From the NCBI GenBank assembly GCA_963783865.1, contig CAWAPD010000001.1:434001-498000 (forward strand): a stretch of DNA of 64,000 nt, given 5' to 3'. Source of the DNA: CAWAPD01 sp963783865 (GTDB lineage Bacteria; Actinomycetota; Thermoleophilia; UBA2241). A program made the translations under genes and the position numbers. Positions 57,707 through 64,000 of this stretch are shown in pieces (position 1 is the first letter of the stretch; each line of letters starts with the position of its first letter). The notes under the pieces were generated by a model. That model had not been told where the DNA came from. It did no database searches and saw nothing but the letters and a program-made list of their open reading frames with translations.

Positions 57707-57904
57707 CTAGCGTACGTGCCGCCACGGGCCGGCGCCGCGAGGCGTCGCGGTCGCGTCGCCGACGTCGTGCACGACATCCCGCACGACGCCGCGCCATCCG
57801 GTCACGCGGGGCGAGCCCGGTTCCTCGGCCGCCGATCTCCGCCCCTTCTCCCGCTCCCAGACGGTCCTCAATTGGTCCGACGTGCTCTCCCACACAGCGC
57901 TCAC
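57707..57904 (-). CDS. Small protein, 65 aa, unknown
   Basis: It starts with a GTG that overlaps the stop of the 48-aa gene (GTGA), with GGGAGG upstream. The sequence begins MSAVWESTSDQLRTVWEREK, goes on GRRSAAEEPGSPRVTGW, VVRDVVHDVGDA and ends GPWRHVR. Two Trp-containing amphipathic helices are likely; there is no membrane segment or Cys. No family is recognised. It is second in a two-gene operon reading away from the CGNR regulator. Confidence 0.5.
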   Translation of the reverse strand: MSAVWESTSDQLRTVWEREKGRRSAAEEPGSPRVTGWRGVVRDVVHDVGDATATPRGAGPWRHVR

Positions 57905-58047
57905 GACGCCTCCCGGCGGCCGTGGCGGCCGAACCACAGCCGACGGCGCTGACGCTCGGCCTCACCCCGCCGAACCTGAAGATCGGCGTTGCTCTCGGCG
58001 AACGCCTGGCGCTGGCGGACGAGTTCCAATGTCGTGAAATCGGGCAT
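57901..58047 (-). CDS. Small protein, 48 aa, unknown
   Basis: First gene of the small operon. MPDFTTLELVRQRQAFAESN opens it, followed by a helix with alternating charge (ADLQVRRGEAERQRRR) and an Arg/Gly-rich tail. AGAGG lies 7 nt before the ATG at 58045-58047; a longer frame to 58101 would start inside the promoter. Mostly helical, probably cytoplasmic. No family is recognised. The promoter 58100-58127 has a perfect TATAAT. Confidence 0.5.
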   Translation of the reverse strand: MPDFTTLELVRQRQAFAESNADLQVRRGEAERQRRRLWFGRHGRREAS

Positions 58048-58099
58048 CTCGATACCTCTGCTTCCACTTCGTCGGCTGTCGCCGCGTACCGTCAAAAGC

Positions 58100-58146
58100 A
58101 TTATACCGGTAACTAATCACTAGTAAACCACTTTTGGTGGTATAGT
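58100..58146. promoter_or_regulatory. Divergent promoter region: small-gene operon and CGNR gene
   Basis: Leftward: -35 TTTACT (58122-58127), 16-nt spacer, -10 TATAAT (58100-58105). The second copy of the shared 26-bp element covers 58119-58144, with the inverted repeat ACCAC-TTTTG-GTGGT (58127-58141). Rightward, TATAGT (58141-58146) is a likely -10 box for the CGNR gene, so the element lies between the two start points. Confidence 0.6.
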
Positions 58147-58203
58147 GTCGGCGACAGCGTGGCAGCGTGCCCACGAGGACCAGACGGGCGAGAAGGAGCA
58201 GCG

Positions 58204-58767
58204 ATGGCGCAGGCGCAGGCCCCGGGCAGGCTCGACCTGGTGCGCGAGTTCATCAACACGCTCGACGTCGAGAACGGCACCGACGCGATCTCCACCCCCG
58301 ACGGGCTGCGTTCGTGGCTCGCCGAGCGCGAGCTGGCCCAGCGTCGCGACGCGATCGGCCGCGAGCACGTCGAGCGGGCGCGCGACCTGCGCGAGGCGCT
58401 GCGCGAGCTGATCCTCGCCAACAACGAGGGCGGCGTCCCCGATCCCGACGCCGTCTCGACCCTCAACCGCGTCGGCGGCGTCCTGCAGCTGACGACGCGG
58501 TTCGACGCCCGCGGGAACGCGTCGATCGAGCCCGCCTCCACCGGGGCGGACGCGGGCCTCAGCCGCCTGCTGGCCATCGTCCACGACGCGATGACGACCG
58601 GCGACTGGCCCCGGCTCAAGGCTTGCCGCAGCGACACCTGCCTTTGGGCCTTCTTCGACGCCTCCAAGAACCGGTCGCGGCACTGGTGCAGCATGGACTC
58701 GTGCGGCGCGCACGCGAAGGCACGCAGCTATCGCGAGCGCAAGAAGGCGGCGCCGGCGGCCGGCTGA
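58204..58767 (+). CDS. CGNR zinc-finger regulator (ABATE domain)
   Basis: Predicted DNA-binding regulator. 187 aa from the ATG at 58204 (AAGGAGCAGCG upstream). The N-terminal ABATE-like domain begins RLDLVREFINTLDVENGTD; the C-terminal zinc finger has KACRSDTCLWAFFDASKNRSRHWCSMDSCGAHAKAR-like order, with Cys pairs in CRSDTC and CSMDSC and the SCGAHAKARSYRERK tail. The family's usual CGN-R is CGAHAK here. In other actinobacteria these proteins are little studied. It is divergent from the small-protein operon and probably controls it and the 35-aa gene through the shared element. Confidence 0.88.
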   Translation: MAQAQAPGRLDLVREFINTLDVENGTDAISTPDGLRSWLAERELAQRRDAIGREHVERARDLREALRELILANNEGGVPDPDAVSTLNRVGGVLQLTTRFDARGNASIEPASTGADAGLSRLLAIVHDAMTTGDWPRLKACRSDTCLWAFFDASKNRSRHWCSMDSCGAHAKARSYRERKKAAPAAG

Positions 58768-58926
58768 CGCCGGCCGCCGCGGCGCCGGGCAGGGCCCGCC
58801 GCGGGTGCAGGACCTCTCATCTTCTGGTCGAATCTGCCGTTACTGATGGCGGAAGCACGCTCCAGGATGGAGCGCATCGCAGCTCCCGGCCCGGCGCGAG
58901 CCGCGGCCGCCGGGGAGGTGGCACAG

Positions 58927-59484
58927 ATGACCGGCCACGACGTGACGATGGTCCGCGACGACCTCGAGACGTACCCAACTCACCCCTGTCCGCCCGGCTT
59001 TCGGATCCGTCCCTACGGGATCGACGACGAGGCGGCCTGGACGACGATCGTGACCGAGGCCGGAGAGGTCGAGAGCCGCGCCATGGCGATGGAACGCTTC
59101 GACGAGTGGTTCGGCTGGTTCCTCGACGAGCTGCCCGACCGCGCCTTCATGCTCGAGACCGACGACGGCCGGGCCGTCGGCACGGCGATCGCCTGGCACG
59201 GCGAACACCGCGGCGAGACGCGGGGCCGGGTCGCCTGGCTGGCCATCGTCCCCGAGTTCCAGGGTCGCGGCCTCGGCAAGCCGCTGCTGACCGCCGTCGT
59301 GCAGCGGCTGGCCCACGAGTACTCCAGCGCCTACGTGACCGTCCAGGTGGACAGCTGCAAGCCCGTCGGCCTGTATCTCGCCTTCGGGTTCCGCCCGGTG
59401 GTCGAGAGCGACGCCGACGCCGCCTCCTGGCACCAGATCGAGACGACGCTCGGGCGCCGCATCCTCGAGTCCCCGGCCGGCTGA
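58927..59484 (+). CDS. GNAT-family N-acetyltransferase
   Basis: Acetyl-CoA-dependent acetyltransferase. 185 aa from the ATG at 58927 with GGGGAGG upstream; an ATG at 58846 adds 27 poorly conserved residues. The acetyl-CoA loop is VAWLAIVPEFQGRGLGKPLL (Q/RxxGxG), followed by VDSCKPVGLYLAFGFRPV, the end strand typical of GNAT enzymes. The acceptor substrate is unknown; amino acid, amine or mycothiol-type precursors are all possible. No operon partner is evident. Confidence 0.88.
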   Translation: MTGHDVTMVRDDLETYPTHPCPPGFRIRPYGIDDEAAWTTIVTEAGEVESRAMAMERFDEWFGWFLDELPDRAFMLETDDGRAVGTAIAWHGEHRGETRGRVAWLAIVPEFQGRGLGKPLLTAVVQRLAHEYSSAYVTVQVDSCKPVGLYLAFGFRPVVESDADAASWHQIETTLGRRILESPAG

Positions 59485-59604
59485 GCGAACCGGGTGAGCG
59501 CGGGCGAGCCGCAGGCCGCTCCAGCGCCGGCGGACCCTCCCCCCGTTCCCGCCGCGGCGTATACTCGTATGACCATGACCGCAGGACTCCGGGGGAGGTC
59601 CGAG

Positions 59605-61023
59605 ATGACTGCTCGGCGGTACCGCAGGCTCGTTCTGTTCGCGGTGGTGGTGACGGCGGTGTTCGCGGCGGCGGCGGGCGCCGCGCGCGCGGCGCCCGCC
59701 GCCGCCCCCTCCCTTCCCTCGGGCGACATCACCTGGCACGACGTCTGGAACCCCACGACCAGCGACGACGTGTACACGGCCTGTGCCCCCGGCGCCGCCG
59801 GCGCGTGCTTCGCCGCCGGCTTCATCTCGCCGGTCGGCTTGGGCGGACCCGAGAGCGTCGTCGCCAAGTACGACGTCGACGGCGACCGTCTGTGGACGGA
59901 TCCCTGGATGGCGCCGAACTGCATCGAGCAGCGCTTCTACCACGCGACCGGGAGCAAGGCGACCGACACCGCGGCGTTCTGCGGCACCTGCATCCAGAAG
60001 GGGAGCGCTCACTACGACTGGCTCGTCACCAAGTACGACGGCGGCGGCACCCGGCTCTGGGGCGTCATCTACAGCGGCCCGGGCACGGGAGACCAGATGA
60101 CCTGGGCCGTCGTCACGGACAAGGCCGGCAACGTCTACGCGGCCGGGAACACGATCACTGCCGGCGGCAGCGACGAGATCACCGTGGTGAAGTTCGCGGC
60201 CGCCGACGGGGCGGTCGTCTGGGCTGCGCACCACGACCGCCCCTACACCGACTGGGCGCACGATCTCGTCATCGACGGCGCCGGCAACCTCTACGTGGCA
60301 GGCTTCGTTCAGAAGAAAGCCAAGATCGGGCTCATCCCCACCCAGGACGGGTTCGTAGGGAAGGTCAACCCCGACGGCACGTGGGCGTGGGCGCACAGGG
60401 TCGACGGCCCGACGCACAGGTTCGACGAGCTCAGGTCGGTCGTGGTCTGCCGGGCGGGCGTCTACGTCGCCGGCGTCGCCGACAGCGAGGGCGCCGACCC
60501 CGACGTGCTGATCGCCCGCTACACCCGCGACGGCGCGCACCTCTGGACACACGCCTGGGGCAACAGCCTGCACCAGCCGGACTGGGTCCTCGACCTCGCG
60601 GTCGACAGCGCCGGCACCGCGTGGACGGCGGGCTACACCGAGCGAGCGACCGCTCCCGACCACCGTGGTCTGATCACGAGATGGAGCGCGGCGGGCGTGC
60701 GCAAGGGGTCGGCGACGCTCGACCCGGCGGGGGCGTCCACCACGCTGCAGCGCGTGATCGTGACCTCCGATCGGATCGCCTATTTCGGCGGCACCTGTGC
60801 GCTTCCGCCCGCCTATGACGACGGCGACTGGATCGAGGCGAAGTACTCGGCCAAGGGCACGCACCTGTGGGACAACGAGTGGGAGCACCTCAGTGGCTCC
60901 CTGCCGGTGGACAACTCGTTCACCGACATGACGACCGCCGACGACACGACCATCATCATGGTCGGCGACGAGGCCGACACCCCGGGCGACTACGGCGCCG
61001 GGATCGCGCGGTTCATGCGGTAG
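59605..61023 (+). CDS. Secreted beta-propeller-like repeat protein (second copy)
   Basis: Exported protein with the same repeat type as the one at 38424. 472 aa from the ATG at 59605 (GGAGGTCCGAG upstream). A basic start and a hydrophobic helix (residues 9-27) form the signal peptide. Repeats read DWLVTKYDGGGTRLWG, DKAGNVYAAGNT and DGAGNLYVAGFV. It differs from its paralog by several Cys (TACAPGAAGACFAAG, AFCGTCIQ), which may form disulfides. A -10 box (TATACT, 59560-59565) suggests its own promoter. Role unknown. Confidence 0.8.
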   Translation: MTARRYRRLVLFAVVVTAVFAAAAGAARAAPAAAPSLPSGDITWHDVWNPTTSDDVYTACAPGAAGACFAAGFISPVGLGGPESVVAKYDVDGDRLWTDPWMAPNCIEQRFYHATGSKATDTAAFCGTCIQKGSAHYDWLVTKYDGGGTRLWGVIYSGPGTGDQMTWAVVTDKAGNVYAAGNTITAGGSDEITVVKFAAADGAVVWAAHHDRPYTDWAHDLVIDGAGNLYVAGFVQKKAKIGLIPTQDGFVGKVNPDGTWAWAHRVDGPTHRFDELRSVVVCRAGVYVAGVADSEGADPDVLIARYTRDGAHLWTHAWGNSLHQPDWVLDLAVDSAGTAWTAGYTERATAPDHRGLITRWSAAGVRKGSATLDPAGASTTLQRVIVTSDRIAYFGGTCALPPAYDDGDWIEAKYSAKGTHLWDNEWEHLSGSLPVDNSFTDMTTADDTTIIMVGDEADTPGDYGAGIARFMR

Positions 61024-61062
61024 GGCGTGCCTGCCGCAGAGAGTGGAGCGCGGGAGTGGAAC

Positions 61063-61590
61063 GTGGCTGAGGAAGTCGCGGGCAGGATGGCCGTCGTCGA
61101 AGGCGACATCACACGCCTGGCGGTCGACGCCATCGTCAATGCCGCGAACCGCTCGCTGCTCGGCGGCGGCGGGGTGGACGGCGCCATCCACCGCGCCGCC
61201 GGACCCGAGCTGCTGGCCGAGTGCCGTGGCCTCGGCGGCTGCCCGACCGGGGAGGCGCGCCTGACGGGCGGGTACCGCCTGCCGGCGCGCCACGTCATCC
61301 ACACGGTGGGTCCCATCTGGCACGGCGGCGACCGGCGCGAGCGCGAGCTGCTGGCGTCGTGCTACCGCGAGTCGCTGCGCCTGGCGAGCGACGCGGGCCT
61401 CGAGACGGTCGCCTTCCCCTGTATCTCGACCGGCGTCTACGGCTACCCCAAGGACGAGGCGTGCGATGTGGCGGTCGCCACCGTCACGGAGTGGCTCGCC
61501 GGCCACGAGCTGCCGCGCTCGGTCACGTTCTGCTGCTTCGAGCGCGGCGACGCCGAGCTGTACCGGGGGCGCCTGGGCGGCGAGGCGTAG
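61063..61590 (+). CDS. Macro-domain ADP-ribosylglycohydrolase
   Basis: Hydrolase of ADP-ribose conjugates, like O-acetyl-ADP-ribose deacetylase or MacroD. 175 aa from the GTG at 61063 with GGGAG upstream; a GTG at 61027 is a weaker option. Signature residues: GDITRLAVDAIVNAANRSLLGGGGVDGAIH as in MacroD-type enzymes, shown here in part: NAANRSLLGGGGVDGAIH, GEARLTGGY, and the second loop CISTGVYGYP. All catalytic positions are present. It may reverse ADP-ribosylation or clear by-products of NAD use. Single gene, converging on patA. Confidence 0.93.
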   Translation: MAEEVAGRMAVVEGDITRLAVDAIVNAANRSLLGGGGVDGAIHRAAGPELLAECRGLGGCPTGEARLTGGYRLPARHVIHTVGPIWHGGDRRERELLASCYRESLRLASDAGLETVAFPCISTGVYGYPKDEACDVAVATVTEWLAGHELPRSVTFCCFERGDAELYRGRLGGEA

Positions 61591-61628
61591 GGGGCGGCGG
61601 GAGCGGCCGCGCCGCCCCCGCCGCCCCC
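61590..61628. terminator. 12-bp hairpin plus inner 5-bp stem between convergent genes
   Basis: GGGGGCGGCGGG (61590-61601) pairs with CCCGCCGCCCCC (61617-61628); inside, GCGGC/GCCGC pairs with loop CGC after one mismatch. It begins on the last base of the macro-domain stop codon and lies 20 bp before the stop of leftward patA. Confidence 0.7.
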
Positions 61629-61648
61629 TGCCGGTCCGGCCGAGCCGC

Positions 61649-63043
61649 CTAGTGCGCGGCCAGGGCGCCGGCGGCGACCTGGCCGCGCACGCCCGCCAGC
61701 ACGCGGTCGAGCCTCTCGACCACTGCCTCCATCTGCTCCTGGGCGATCGTCGCCGGCGGCTCGATGCGCACCGTCAGCGCGTTGAACAGCGTGCCGCCGA
61801 CGAGCACGCCCTCGGCGAACAGGCCGGTGGCGACCGCGTAGCCGATCTCCGGCGTCGCAAACTGGAGCCCGATCAGCAGACCCAGTCCGCGGACCTCGTC
61901 CAGGAGGTCGCCGTGCTCGCCGCGCAGCTCCTCGAACCGCGCCTTGAACCAGGCGCCCTTGTCGCGGGCCTGGCCGGGGATGTCCTCCTCGATCGTGGCG
62001 TGCAGCGCCGCGATGCAGGCCGAGGTCGCCATTGGGTTCCCGCCGAAGGTCGTCGTGTGGATGTACGGGTTCTCGAACATCGTCTCGAACACGGCCGGCG
62101 TGGCGATGAAGTTGCCGACCGGGATGACGGCGCCGCCCAGCGCCTTGCCCATCGACATGATGTCGGGCGCCGCGTCGGCGTAGTGGTCCATGCCCCACAG
62201 CTCGCCGGTGCGGCCCATGCCGGTCTGCACCTCGTCGGCGATGAACAGCACGCCCCACTTGTCGCAGATCTCCCGCACCTTGGTGAAGTAGCCCTCGGGC
62301 GGGACGATGGCGCCGGCCTCGCCCTGCACCGGCTCGGCGATGAAGGCGGCGATGTCGAAGCCGATGGCCTCGCACACCTTCAGCTCGTCGTTGAGCGCGT
62401 CCGCGTCACCGTAGGGCACGAACCGGACGCCCGGCATCAGCGGGTAGAACGGCTCGCGAAACTCGGCCTTGCCGCTGACGCTGAGGCTGCCGAACGACTT
62501 GCCGTGGAACGCCTTGGTGGTGCTGATGATGCCGTTCGTGTGGCCCGGCTTCTTGCGCTGCGCGTAGAGCTTGGCGAGCTTCATCGCGCCCTCGTTGGCC
62601 TCGGTCCCCGAGTTGCAGAAGAACGAGAACTGCAGCTCGCCCGGCGTCACCATGGCGAGCAGCTTGCTGGCGTAGGCGCGCATGGGATCGAGCAGCTCCT
62701 GCGAGTGCAGGGCCTGGTGCTGGAGCTGCGCCTGGACCGCGTCCTTGACCGTCGGGTGGCGGTGGCCCAGCACGTAGATGCCGTAGCCGCCCAGGCAGTC
62801 GATGAACTCGCGGCCGGTGATGTCGTAGTAGCAGTTGCCCTCGTCGCGCCACTCGACGGCGGCGTAGTCCGTCGAGACCGACTTGCGGTACTCGAGGATG
62901 CCGGGGTTCACGTAGCGGGCGAAGTTCTCGACGCAGTCGGCGGTCACGGCCGCCTGCCGCTCGGGCGTCACCGCATCGGCACGCATCAGCTCCAGGGCCT
63001 TGGTCGTCTCGACAAGCGCGTCGCGCCGGGTCGTTGCGTCCAT
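61649..63043 (-). CDS. patA: Putrescine aminotransferase
   Basis: PLP enzyme moving the amino group of putrescine (and cadaverine) to 2-oxoglutarate. 464 aa from the ATG at 63041-63043 (GAGGAGG upstream), same length as E. coli PatA/YgjG and close in sequence: FARYVNPGILEYRKSV, FIDCLGGYGIYVLGHRHP, HSQELLDP, FFCNSGTEANEGAMKLAK, AFHGKSFG. The PLP Lys is in SMGKALGGAV and the Asp in ADEVQTGMGRTG. It starts putrescine breakdown to gamma-aminobutyrate. No partner dehydrogenase is adjacent. Confidence 0.93.
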   Translation of the reverse strand: MDATTRRDALVETTKALELMRADAVTPERQAAVTADCVENFARYVNPGILEYRKSVSTDYAAVEWRDEGNCYYDITGREFIDCLGGYGIYVLGHRHPTVKDAVQAQLQHQALHSQELLDPMRAYASKLLAMVTPGELQFSFFCNSGTEANEGAMKLAKLYAQRKKPGHTNGIISTTKAFHGKSFGSLSVSGKAEFREPFYPLMPGVRFVPYGDADALNDELKVCEAIGFDIAAFIAEPVQGEAGAIVPPEGYFTKVREICDKWGVLFIADEVQTGMGRTGELWGMDHYADAAPDIMSMGKALGGAVIPVGNFIATPAVFETMFENPYIHTTTFGGNPMATSACIAALHATIEEDIPGQARDKGAWFKARFEELRGEHGDLLDEVRGLGLLIGLQFATPEIGYAVATGLFAEGVLVGGTLFNALTVRIEPPATIAQEQMEAVVERLDRVLAGVRGQVAAGALAAH

Positions 63044-63132
63044 GGTTTGCCTCCTCGAGAGCCGGACCTGGACCGAGTCTTTCACCCATTCGAGGGCTCC
63101 GTCGAGAGTCGGAGGCATGATTGTCGGAATGG

Positions 63133-63173
63133 GAAGGGGCGGGGGAGCGGCCGTGCCGCTCCCCCGCCCCTTC
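63133..63173 (-). terminator. Perfect 19-bp hairpin after the ABM-like gene
   Basis: The arms 63133-63151 and 63155-63173 pair exactly, loop CGT. It lies 22 bp past the stop of the leftward ABM-like gene and 90 bp before patA, ending that transcript. Confidence 0.75.
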
Positions 63174-63195
63174 GCGGGGCTGCGCCGTGCCGCGG

Positions 63196-63534
63196 CTACG
63201 CCGCGCTACGCACCTGCGCGCTCTCGTCGGCGATCACCTCGTAGGTGTCGGACGATACGCGGTGGCCCCAGTCCGGGTTCTGCGGCGACATCGCCGCGAG
63301 CACCCGGTCGGCCTCGTGGAGCTGATCCTCGGTGTCGCAGTAGACGATCACGGCGACCCTGCCCTCCCCCCGATCGGCGAACACCTCGACCCGGCTCACG
63401 AGGCTGTTGAGCTCGGGCATGTAGCCGCCCGTCTCACCGCGCTGCGCGGCCTTGAGGTCGCCGTGGATCTTCTGGGTCTCCTCCTCGATGGCCGAGGCGG
63501 TCCCGCCCTCGAACCGTGCGATGCGTGCGTACAT
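63196..63534 (-). CDS. ABM-like dimeric alpha/beta-barrel protein (second)
   Basis: 112 aa from the ATG at 63532-63534 (AGGAGG upstream); a much longer open frame to 63672 includes the hairpin and is rejected. It begins MYARIARFEGGTASAIEEET, where the first strand and helix of a ferredoxin-like fold are clear; EVFADRGEGRVAVIVYCDTED supplies the central strands and YEVIADESAQV the last one. Like the 117-aa protein at 22791 it resembles small ABM/EthD-type barrels but shares little sequence with it. Function unknown. Single gene between two hairpins. Confidence 0.6.
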   Translation of the reverse strand: MYARIARFEGGTASAIEEETQKIHGDLKAAQRGETGGYMPELNSLVSRVEVFADRGEGRVAVIVYCDTEDQLHEADRVLAAMSPQNPDWGHRVSSDTYEVIADESAQVRSAA

Positions 63535-63614
63535 CGGGTACCTCCTGACGCCTGTGAAGTGCGTCGTTGTTCCCCGCGAGGCCCTGTGGCTCGCCGTTTC
63601 ATCGGGCGCCGCGG

Positions 63615-63659
63615 GGGCGGGCGGGGCGGAGCCACGCGGTGGCTCCGCCCCGCCCGCCC
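63615..63659. terminator. Perfect 21-bp hairpin in a divergent gap
   Basis: The arms 63615-63635 and 63639-63659 pair exactly, loop GCG. It lies between the starts of the leftward ABM-like gene and the rightward mttB-type gene, where no gene ends. It may insulate the two promoters or act in the leader of the leftward gene. Confidence 0.6.
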
Positions 63660-63708
63660 AATATCCGGGCAAACTTAGCGGTCCCCCGGCGCGGGGCCTC
63701 GGCTTGGG

Positions 63709-63821
63709 CTACAATTCCCGCGCGAGGAAGGAGGAGCGGTCCTTTCGGTCGACACTTCCCGTCGCACCGCTCCGTTTCTCCCGACCTCCGCGCAGTGCCC
63801 GGTCGTCCACCAGTCGGAGGT
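63709..63821 (+). promoter_or_regulatory. Promoter and structured leader of the mttB-type gene
   Basis: A -10 box TACAAT (63709-63714) implies a start near 63721. In the leader, GGAGCGGT (63733-63740) pairs with ACCGCTCC (63766-63773), with an inner CGAC/GTCG stem. Then ACCTCCG (63784-63790) can pair with CGGAGGT (63815-63821), which covers the ribosome site GGAGGT. This looks like a switch; I cannot match it to a known class. Confidence 0.45.
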
Positions 63822-63827
63822 GCCTTT

Positions 63828-64000
63828 GTGAAGCGAGGACTTCATGCCGGGCGCGAGCGCAGCGGCGGCTTCAGTCTCAACGTGCTCACCCAGGACGAGG
63901 TCGACGACATCCACCTCGCCACTCTCGAGGTGCTCGAGCAGACCGGGGTGTTCGTCGAAGACGACGAGCCGCTCGACATCCTCAGCGACGGCGGCTGCTG
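63828..64000 (+). CDS. Trimethylamine methyltransferase family protein (5' part)
   Basis: Only the first 57 codons are present; the gene runs off the right edge. It starts with a GTG 7 nt after GGAGGT. The sequence GFSLNVLTQDEVDDIHLATLEVLEQTGVFVED matches the N-terminus of the MttB/MtgB family, corrinoid-dependent methyltransferases that demethylate trimethylamine (Pyl-containing MttB) or glycine betaine and similar amines (non-Pyl MtgB). The fragment (shown in part) cannot tell the two apart; the Pyl codon lies far downstream. It fits an anaerobic, methylamine- or betaine-using lifestyle. Confidence 0.8.
   Translation, partial: MKRGLHAGRERSGGFSLNVLTQDEVDDIHLATLEVLEQTGVFVEDDEPLDILSDGGC

Noticed and set aside
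57592..58116. 174-codon plus-strand ORF over the small-gene operon
   Set aside because: It starts upstream of the shared element, is Arg/Ser/Pro-rich, and the opposite strand has two coupled ORFs with ribosome sites and a TATAAT promoter.
1..64000. CRISPR arrays, insertion sequences, tRNA or rRNA genes
   Set aside because: No regularly spaced repeats, transposase-like proteins with terminal repeats, or cloverleaf-like segments were noticed by eye; a tool-based scan was not possible.

Overview
The window is GC-rich throughout (about 70% by eye) and densely coded. It reads as chromosomal DNA of a high-GC Gram-positive bacterium, probably an Actinomycetota lineage with anaerobic ancestry such as Thermoleophilia- or Coriobacteriia-like groups. 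Reasons: PstSCAB/PhoU with PHO-box-like 11-nt repeats, Ku/LigD repair, leaderless promoters, a lipoprotein PstS, SpoIID and NlpC/P60 wall enzymes, tandem rubrerythrins, large multiheme c-type cytochromes and the start of an MttB-type methyltransferase gene. Species cannot be named from the sequence. I saw no tRNA, rRNA, CRISPR array, insertion sequence or prophage.

Layout. 0-4.5 kb: cell-wall enzymes (SLH-NlpC/P60 behind a probable c-di-AMP riboswitch; SpoIID/LytB) and a small, probably Pho-regulated ORF. 4.5-12 kb: phosphate module, all leftward (response regulator, sensor kinase, pstS, pstC, pstA, pstB, phoU). 12-17.5 kb: HAD phosphatase, signal peptidase and three paralogous membrane-anchored multiheme cytochromes with 12, 20 and 17 heme-type motifs. 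17.5-25.5 kb: metal and oxidative-stress block (UspA, MntH, SmtB-like repressor, Zn/Cd ATPase, glutaredoxin, peroxiredoxin, two rubrerythrins). 26-34 kb: NmrA oxidoreductase, then a peptide-type ABC operon (binding protein, two permeases, D-aminoacylase, TetR) with a TetR-like operator on its promoter. 34-40 kb: metallophosphoesterase/flavoprotein pair, Cas4-like/DEDD nuclease, DUF169 protein, secreted propeller protein. 40-48 kb: SbcDC, serine hydrolase, phospholipase B-like protein, Fe-S aldo/keto reductase. 48-57 kb: LigD, Ku, DUF429, MFS, HisG, MMPL. 57-58.8 kb: a cluster of three tiny genes and a CGNR zinc-finger regulator sharing a promoter element. 58.9-64 kb: GNAT, a second propeller protein, macro domain, putrescine aminotransferase, ABM-like protein, and an mttB-type start behind a structured leader.

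Three patterns cross the window. (1) Twelve near-perfect or perfect G-rich/C-rich hairpins (12-26 bp stems, 2-4 nt loops) lie mostly at gene 3' ends; in two ABC operons one lies between the binding-protein and permease genes. (2) Three promoters in the phosphate region share 11-nt direct repeats at one fixed spacing from the -10 box. (3) Four genes carry seven frame breaks, all of them +1, which looks more like insertion-type consensus error than biology but needs read support. No single gene is an obviously new system. The best candidates for undescribed biology are the cytochrome trio with unusual heme motifs and the CGNR/small-protein cluster.
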